The translations under genes and the position numbers were made by a program. The notes beneath the pieces were generated by a model that was not told the origin of the DNA, did no database searches, and saw nothing but the letters and a program-made list of their open reading frames with translations. Positions 31,402-34,358 of a stretch of DNA of 34,358 nt are shown here, piece by piece (the stretch's first letter is position 1; every line of letters begins with the position of its first letter). The stretch lies in contig QHXN01000032.1 of assembly GCA_003222975.1 (NCBI GenBank), positions 1 to 34,358 of the forward strand. The letters are read 5' to 3'. This DNA comes from Acidobacteriota bacterium. GTDB taxonomy: Bacteria; Acidobacteriota; Blastocatellia; Pyrinomonadales; Pyrinomonadaceae.

Positions 31402-32025
31402 ATGACGAACCGAATTCTCTCGATGGTGAAGCCGCTCGCACTCAGTATCTTTGCCATCGCCCTCTTTACCCTCGCCCAAGGCGAGGCACGGGCCGACGAG
31501 GTGACTATATCCGGCTCTACTACAGGGACTGTCACCGGAGTCCCCCAGTTAACATTTGCCGGCAACACGTTTACCGGGACGACCGCGCTGGGCGTCGGCT
31601 CCTTGAGCGGCGTTAATCGCCTGGGGACGTTCACCCTGCAAACGGGCACGTTGCAGGCGGTCGCCGGGTCGTTCAGTCTAAACGTCACGTTCACCGCGCC
31701 GGCGGGTATCAACGGAGGCTCGAACACCACTTACACGGCGACCATTACGGGCAGCGTCTCGCCAAACGTAAACCAAGGCGGGGTGAACATCCACTTCGCT
31801 AACCCGACTCAGACCTTCACGTTCAGCAACGGCAGTACCAGCGGCTCCTTCACGCTGACGCTGGCCGACGTGTTCGTCCAGTCGGGCCGTTCCGCTAATT
31901 TGACCGCCGGGATAACCGGGCGCCAGAGCAGCACCGTCCCGGAACCGGCCACGCTCCTACTGCTCGGAACGGGGCTGACGGGCATCGCCGCGGGCATGCG
32001 CCGCCGCAAATCAGCCGGGAAGTAG
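31402..32025 (+). CDS. PEP-CTERM sorting-domain protein
   Basis: 207 residues; ATG 31402 lies behind GGAGGAAA. In-frame codons back to 31354 lack a site. A signal peptide (1-31, LALSIFAIALFTLAQGEARA) is followed by a Thr/Gly/Ser/Asn-rich beta domain with many ISGSTTGTVTG-type strands. The C-terminal sorting signal is VPEPATLLLLGTGLTGIAAGMRRRKSAGK, nearly the same as in the gene upstream, while the bodies of the two proteins are dissimilar. It is expected to be processed by an exosortase encoded elsewhere. Separate promoters and terminators suggest the two genes are independently controlled. Confidence 0.9.
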   Translation: MTNRILSMVKPLALSIFAIALFTLAQGEARADEVTISGSTTGTVTGVPQLTFAGNTFTGTTALGVGSLSGVNRLGTFTLQTGTLQAVAGSFSLNVTFTAPAGINGGSNTTYTATITGSVSPNVNQGGVNIHFANPTQTFTFSNGSTSGSFTLTLADVFVQSGRSANLTAGITGRQSSTVPEPATLLLLGTGLTGIAAGMRRRKSAGK

Positions 32026-32062
32026 AACGGGCGCGCGGCCTCCGAGAGGACAACAAAATTCC

Positions 32063-32104
32063 TGAAAGGGCCGGGTCGAGCACGTGCTCGACCCGGCCCT
32101 TTCA
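32063..32104. terminator. Perfect 21-bp palindromic hairpin after the second PEP-CTERM gene
   Basis: The left half 32063-32083 and right half 32084-32104 are exact reverse complements with no spacer, so the tip (CACGTG) must open to form a loop. Only TTTC followed by ATTTC comes after the stem, so the T-tract is poor on the plus strand. The symmetry means it could act in both directions. Confidence 0.75.
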
Positions 32105-32245
32105 TTTCAGAAATGCCGCGCGCGTTGTTCTGACAAAAAATTCAGCCCCGCGGAAAAATTTTTCTGGAGGAACAACTCCATTGAATATGTCTGAGTGCTT
32201 ACAAACGAACGGGTGCTCGGCGAGGCGGCAGGCGTAGCGGTTCGG

Positions 32246-32267
32246 AGGCGCGGTAGGCGCCTTTTTT
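32246..32267 (+). terminator. Short rho-independent terminator, possibly of a small RNA
   Basis: AGGCGC-GGTAG-GCGCCT forms a 6-bp stem with a 5-nt loop and leads directly into six T residues and then ATTTT. It lies about 240 nt after the nearest upstream stop codon and beyond another terminator, so it may end a separate short transcript. Confidence 0.7.
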
Positions 32268-32389
32268 ATTTTCATCCCTAGACGGCTCGGAACTACCCTT
32301 TGACGTGCGCGGGCGGGCGGCCCGCCCCCCGTCATCCTTCTTCCTGGGTCTCCGCCTCAGCACTACTCTTCATCCCCACACGTCCGTGC

Positions 32390-32395
32390 TATCAT
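32390..32395 (+). promoter_or_regulatory. Extended -10 element adjoining a start codon
   Basis: TATCAT ends 7 nt before the GTG start of the NAD(P)HX repair gene, and no Shine-Dalgarno sequence is present between them. This is the arrangement expected for a leaderless transcript. No clear -35 is seen. Confidence 0.35.
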
Positions 32396-32402
32396 CCCGC
32401 GC

Positions 32403-34076
32403 GTGAGAAAGATCGTGACGGCGGCGGAGATGCGCGAGATAGACGCGCGGACGACGGAGCGCTACGCCGTCCCCTCGCTGCTGCTGATGGAGGCCGCGGC
32501 CAACGCCTCGGCCCGCGCCGTCGCCTCGCACTTCTCGCACGACCTCGCGCGCAGGGCCGTGCAGGTCTTGTGCGGGCGCGGCAACAACGGCGGCGACGGC
32601 GCGGCGCTCGCGCGCGTGCTCTGGACGATGGGGGCGCGCGTTGATGTCGTCCTCTTTGGTCGCGCCGACGAGGCGAAGGGCGATGCGCGCACTAACTTTG
32701 ACATCGTGCGCCGGCTCGCAGGCTTCAAGGCCGGGTCGGGCGCGCGCCCTTCCCCCCTGACCTTCGTCGAATGCCAGGACATCGCGGCGTGGGAGGAGAT
32801 AGCCAGCGCGCGCCACAACTACGACCTTGTAGTGGACGCTCTCTTCGGCACGGGGCTGACGCGCCCGCTCGAAGGCGTCTACGCCAAGGCGGTCGCGCAC
32901 CTCGAACTGCTCCGGGCCGCGCGCGAACACGCCGGACACGAACGCCCGCTCTTCGTCTCGCTCGACCTCCCTTCCGGCCTGAACGCCGACTCGCACAGCA
33001 CAATCGGCCCCGCCGTCCGCGCAGACCTGACCGTCACCTTCACCGCGCCGAAGCCCGCGAACGTCATCCCGCCCGCCTCGCACTTCGGCGGCCAGCTCGT
33101 CGTCGCACGTATCGGCTCGCCGCCCTCGCTCGTCGAGTCCGCGCCGTCAAAACTTTTTCTGACCGAGGCCGAAGATGCGCGCGCCTTTCTCGAAGCTACG
33201 CGCTACGCGCCCGACTCCTACAAGAACACGCACGGCCACGCGCTCGTCGTCGCCGGCTCGCGCGACATGACGGGGGCCGCCGTTCTCTGCGCCGACGCGG
33301 CGATGTGCGCGGGCGCGGGCCTCGTCACCGTCGCCACGCCCTCGTCCGCGCTTCCGAGCGTCGCCGCGCGTCTCATGCCCGAAGTGATGACAGCCGCGCT
33401 TTCGGAAACCGAGTCGGGCAGCATCAGCGCCGAGGCGGGCGCGCAGTTGAAGAGACTGACGGAGCGCGCGACCGTCGTCGCCGTCGGCTGCGGCCTCTCG
33501 CGCGAGTCGGAGAGCACGCGCCGCTTCGTGCGCGAAGCGGTCGAGGGGCGCACGACGCCCGTCGTCATAGACGCCGACGGCCTCAACGCGCTCGCCCCGT
33601 GGCCCCCGGAACTTCGCGGCACGCGCGAAGCCCCCGTCATACTCACGCCGCACGAAGGCGAGATGTTGAGACTGCTCGGCGCGCAAGACCGCTCGGCGCT
33701 GAGCGACCGCGTGGGCGTCCTGGCCGAGTTTGCTGAACGACACCGACTCGTCGTCGTCCTCAAGGGCACGCGCATGCTCGTCGCCGCGCCCGACGGAAGC
33801 GTCCACGTCAACCCGACGGGCAACGCCGGACTCGGCACCGCCGGGTCGGGCGACACGCTCACCGGAATCATCACGGGCTTCCTCTCGCAAGCCTTCGCCA
33901 CTTTGAAGGACGGGGCCGACGCGTTCGCAGCCACCGTCGCCGCCGTTTACGTCTGCGCGCTGGCGGGCGACCTGGCCGCGCGCGAACTCGGCATGCGCGC
34001 GTTGGTCGCCTCCGACCTCAGAAAGTATTTGAGCGCCGCTTTGCGCGCGCTCGACCCCGAAGGAGAGAGGCCTTGA
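32403..34076 (+). CDS. nnr: Bifunctional NAD(P)H-hydrate epimerase / ADP-dependent NAD(P)H-hydrate dehydratase
   Basis: 557 residues from GTG 32403. The N-terminal YjeF_N epimerase domain (1-230): TAAEMREIDARTTERY, GRGNNGGDGAALARVL (58-73), and DALFGTGLTRPLEG with LDLPSGLNADS. The C-terminal kinase-like dehydratase domain (about 240-557): HGHALVVAGSRDMTGAAVL, GAGLVTVATP, VIDADGLNAL, ILTPHEGEM, and the nucleotide-binding NAGLGTAGSGDTLTGIITGF. It repairs hydrated NADH and NADPH in the cytoplasm: the epimerase converts the R to the S form and the dehydratase restores the cofactor. Its last codons overlap the start of tsaE, a widely conserved gene neighbourhood. Confidence 0.95.
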   Translation: MRKIVTAAEMREIDARTTERYAVPSLLLMEAAANASARAVASHFSHDLARRAVQVLCGRGNNGGDGAALARVLWTMGARVDVVLFGRADEAKGDARTNFDIVRRLAGFKAGSGARPSPLTFVECQDIAAWEEIASARHNYDLVVDALFGTGLTRPLEGVYAKAVAHLELLRAAREHAGHERPLFVSLDLPSGLNADSHSTIGPAVRADLTVTFTAPKPANVIPPASHFGGQLVVARIGSPPSLVESAPSKLFLTEAEDARAFLEATRYAPDSYKNTHGHALVVAGSRDMTGAAVLCADAAMCAGAGLVTVATPSSALPSVAARLMPEVMTAALSETESGSISAEAGAQLKRLTERATVVAVGCGLSRESESTRRFVREAVEGRTTPVVIDADGLNALAPWPPELRGTREAPVILTPHEGEMLRLLGAQDRSALSDRVGVLAEFAERHRLVVVLKGTRMLVAAPDGSVHVNPTGNAGLGTAGSGDTLTGIITGFLSQAFATLKDGADAFAATVAAVYVCALAGDLAARELGMRALVASDLRKYLSAALRALDPEGERP

Positions 34077-34358
34077 AAGCCGCCGCGCCGAACAACATGG
34101 GTACGACGGGCGAGTGGACTTCGCGCAGCCCCGAAGAGACATTCGAGGCGGGCCGGCGCATGGGCTGTCGCCTCAAGGGCGGCGAGATACTACTCCTGAG
34201 CGGCGCGCTCGGCGCGGGCAAGACCGTCTTCGTCAAGGGACTCGCCGCCGGACTCGGCCTCGATCCGGCGGAGGTCTCAAGCCCGTCCTTCACACTCGTC
34301 AACCGACACGCTGAAGGCCGGCACTTGCTCTATCACATAGACCTCTACCGCCTCGCCG
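34073..34358 (+). CDS. tsaE: tRNA threonylcarbamoyladenosine biosynthesis ATPase TsaE, truncated by window end
   Basis: The first 95 codons are present. The TTG start at 34073 overlaps the TGA of nnr (TTGA) and has GGAGAG upstream. Visible features are SRSPEETFEAGRRMG, the Walker A motif GALGAGKT (residues 44-51; the family usually has G-D/E-LGAGKT), the switch region SSPSFTLVNRH and the Walker B start HIDLYRL. TsaE is the P-loop ATPase of the TsaBDE complex that makes t6A37 in tRNAs reading ANN codons. The C-terminus lies beyond the window. Confidence 0.93.
   Translation, partial: MKAAAPNNMGTTGEWTSRSPEETFEAGRRMGCRLKGGEILLLSGALGAGKTVFVKGLAAGLGLDPAEVSSPSFTLVNRHAEGRHLLYHIDLYRLA

Overview
This is a GC-rich bacterial chromosomal segment. 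The gene content points to the phylum Acidobacteriota, most likely class Blastocatellia (the Pyrinomonas-like lineages). The supporting features are tandem M16 peptidases next to a TonB-type protein, a HAF-repeat/DUF4214 surface protein, PEP-CTERM exported proteins, many GTG and TTG start codons, and intergenic palindromes built from heptamer arrays. This placement is inference: there is no rRNA or tRNA gene in the window. No prophage, transposase, CRISPR array or plasmid gene is visible.

Layout: (1) 1-1627, minus: a CtpA-type S41 protease that runs off the left edge. (2) 2004-10888, plus: a ribbon-helix-helix-like protein, a TonB C-terminal-domain protein, an active and an inactive M16 peptidase, a small beta-rich protein, a class III aminotransferase, and a large secreted HAF-repeat protein with its own sigma-70-type promoter. 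(3) 10935-20206, minus: an OGG2-type DNA glycosylase, a TPR/tandem-aspartyl-protease protein overlapping a PIN toxin, a small candidate antitoxin, an unknown protein, a hicBA module, a lytic transglycosylase overlapping an MFS transporter, an amidohydrolase and an unknown secreted protein. (4) 20645-34358, plus: a PBP4-type D,D-carboxypeptidase, a four-gene type IV minor pilin operon, an NtrC-family sigma-54 activator, the lipid II flippase MurJ, two PEP-CTERM proteins, a bifunctional NAD(P)HX repair enzyme and the start of tsaE.

Much of the window concerns the cell envelope: murein (lytic transglycosylase, PBP4, MurJ), periplasmic proteolysis (S41, M16, aspartyl protease), pili and secreted surface proteins. 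The pilin operon has a good sigma-54 promoter match (TGGCAT-N5-TTGCC) with a perfect GTCAC-N5-GTGAC inverted repeat about 100 bases upstream of the predicted start of transcription. A sigma-54 activator is encoded just after the operon's strong terminator, so this looks like a regulated pilus locus.

The most unusual signal is a family of about eleven hairpin elements. Each is made of short tandem units, mostly 7 nt and in two cases 8 nt, followed by the reverse complement of the array. The unit sequence differs between most elements (GGATGAA, GATGAAT, GCTGAGT, TAAATCG, CAGTAGC, GTTTTCA, and an octamer GTCTCNCN), but the architecture is constant. Two copies have an identical 28-nt arm 17.6 kb apart. 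Most lie within a few bases of a stop codon, and one lies in frame inside the MFS transporter gene, in the region expected to be its central loop.
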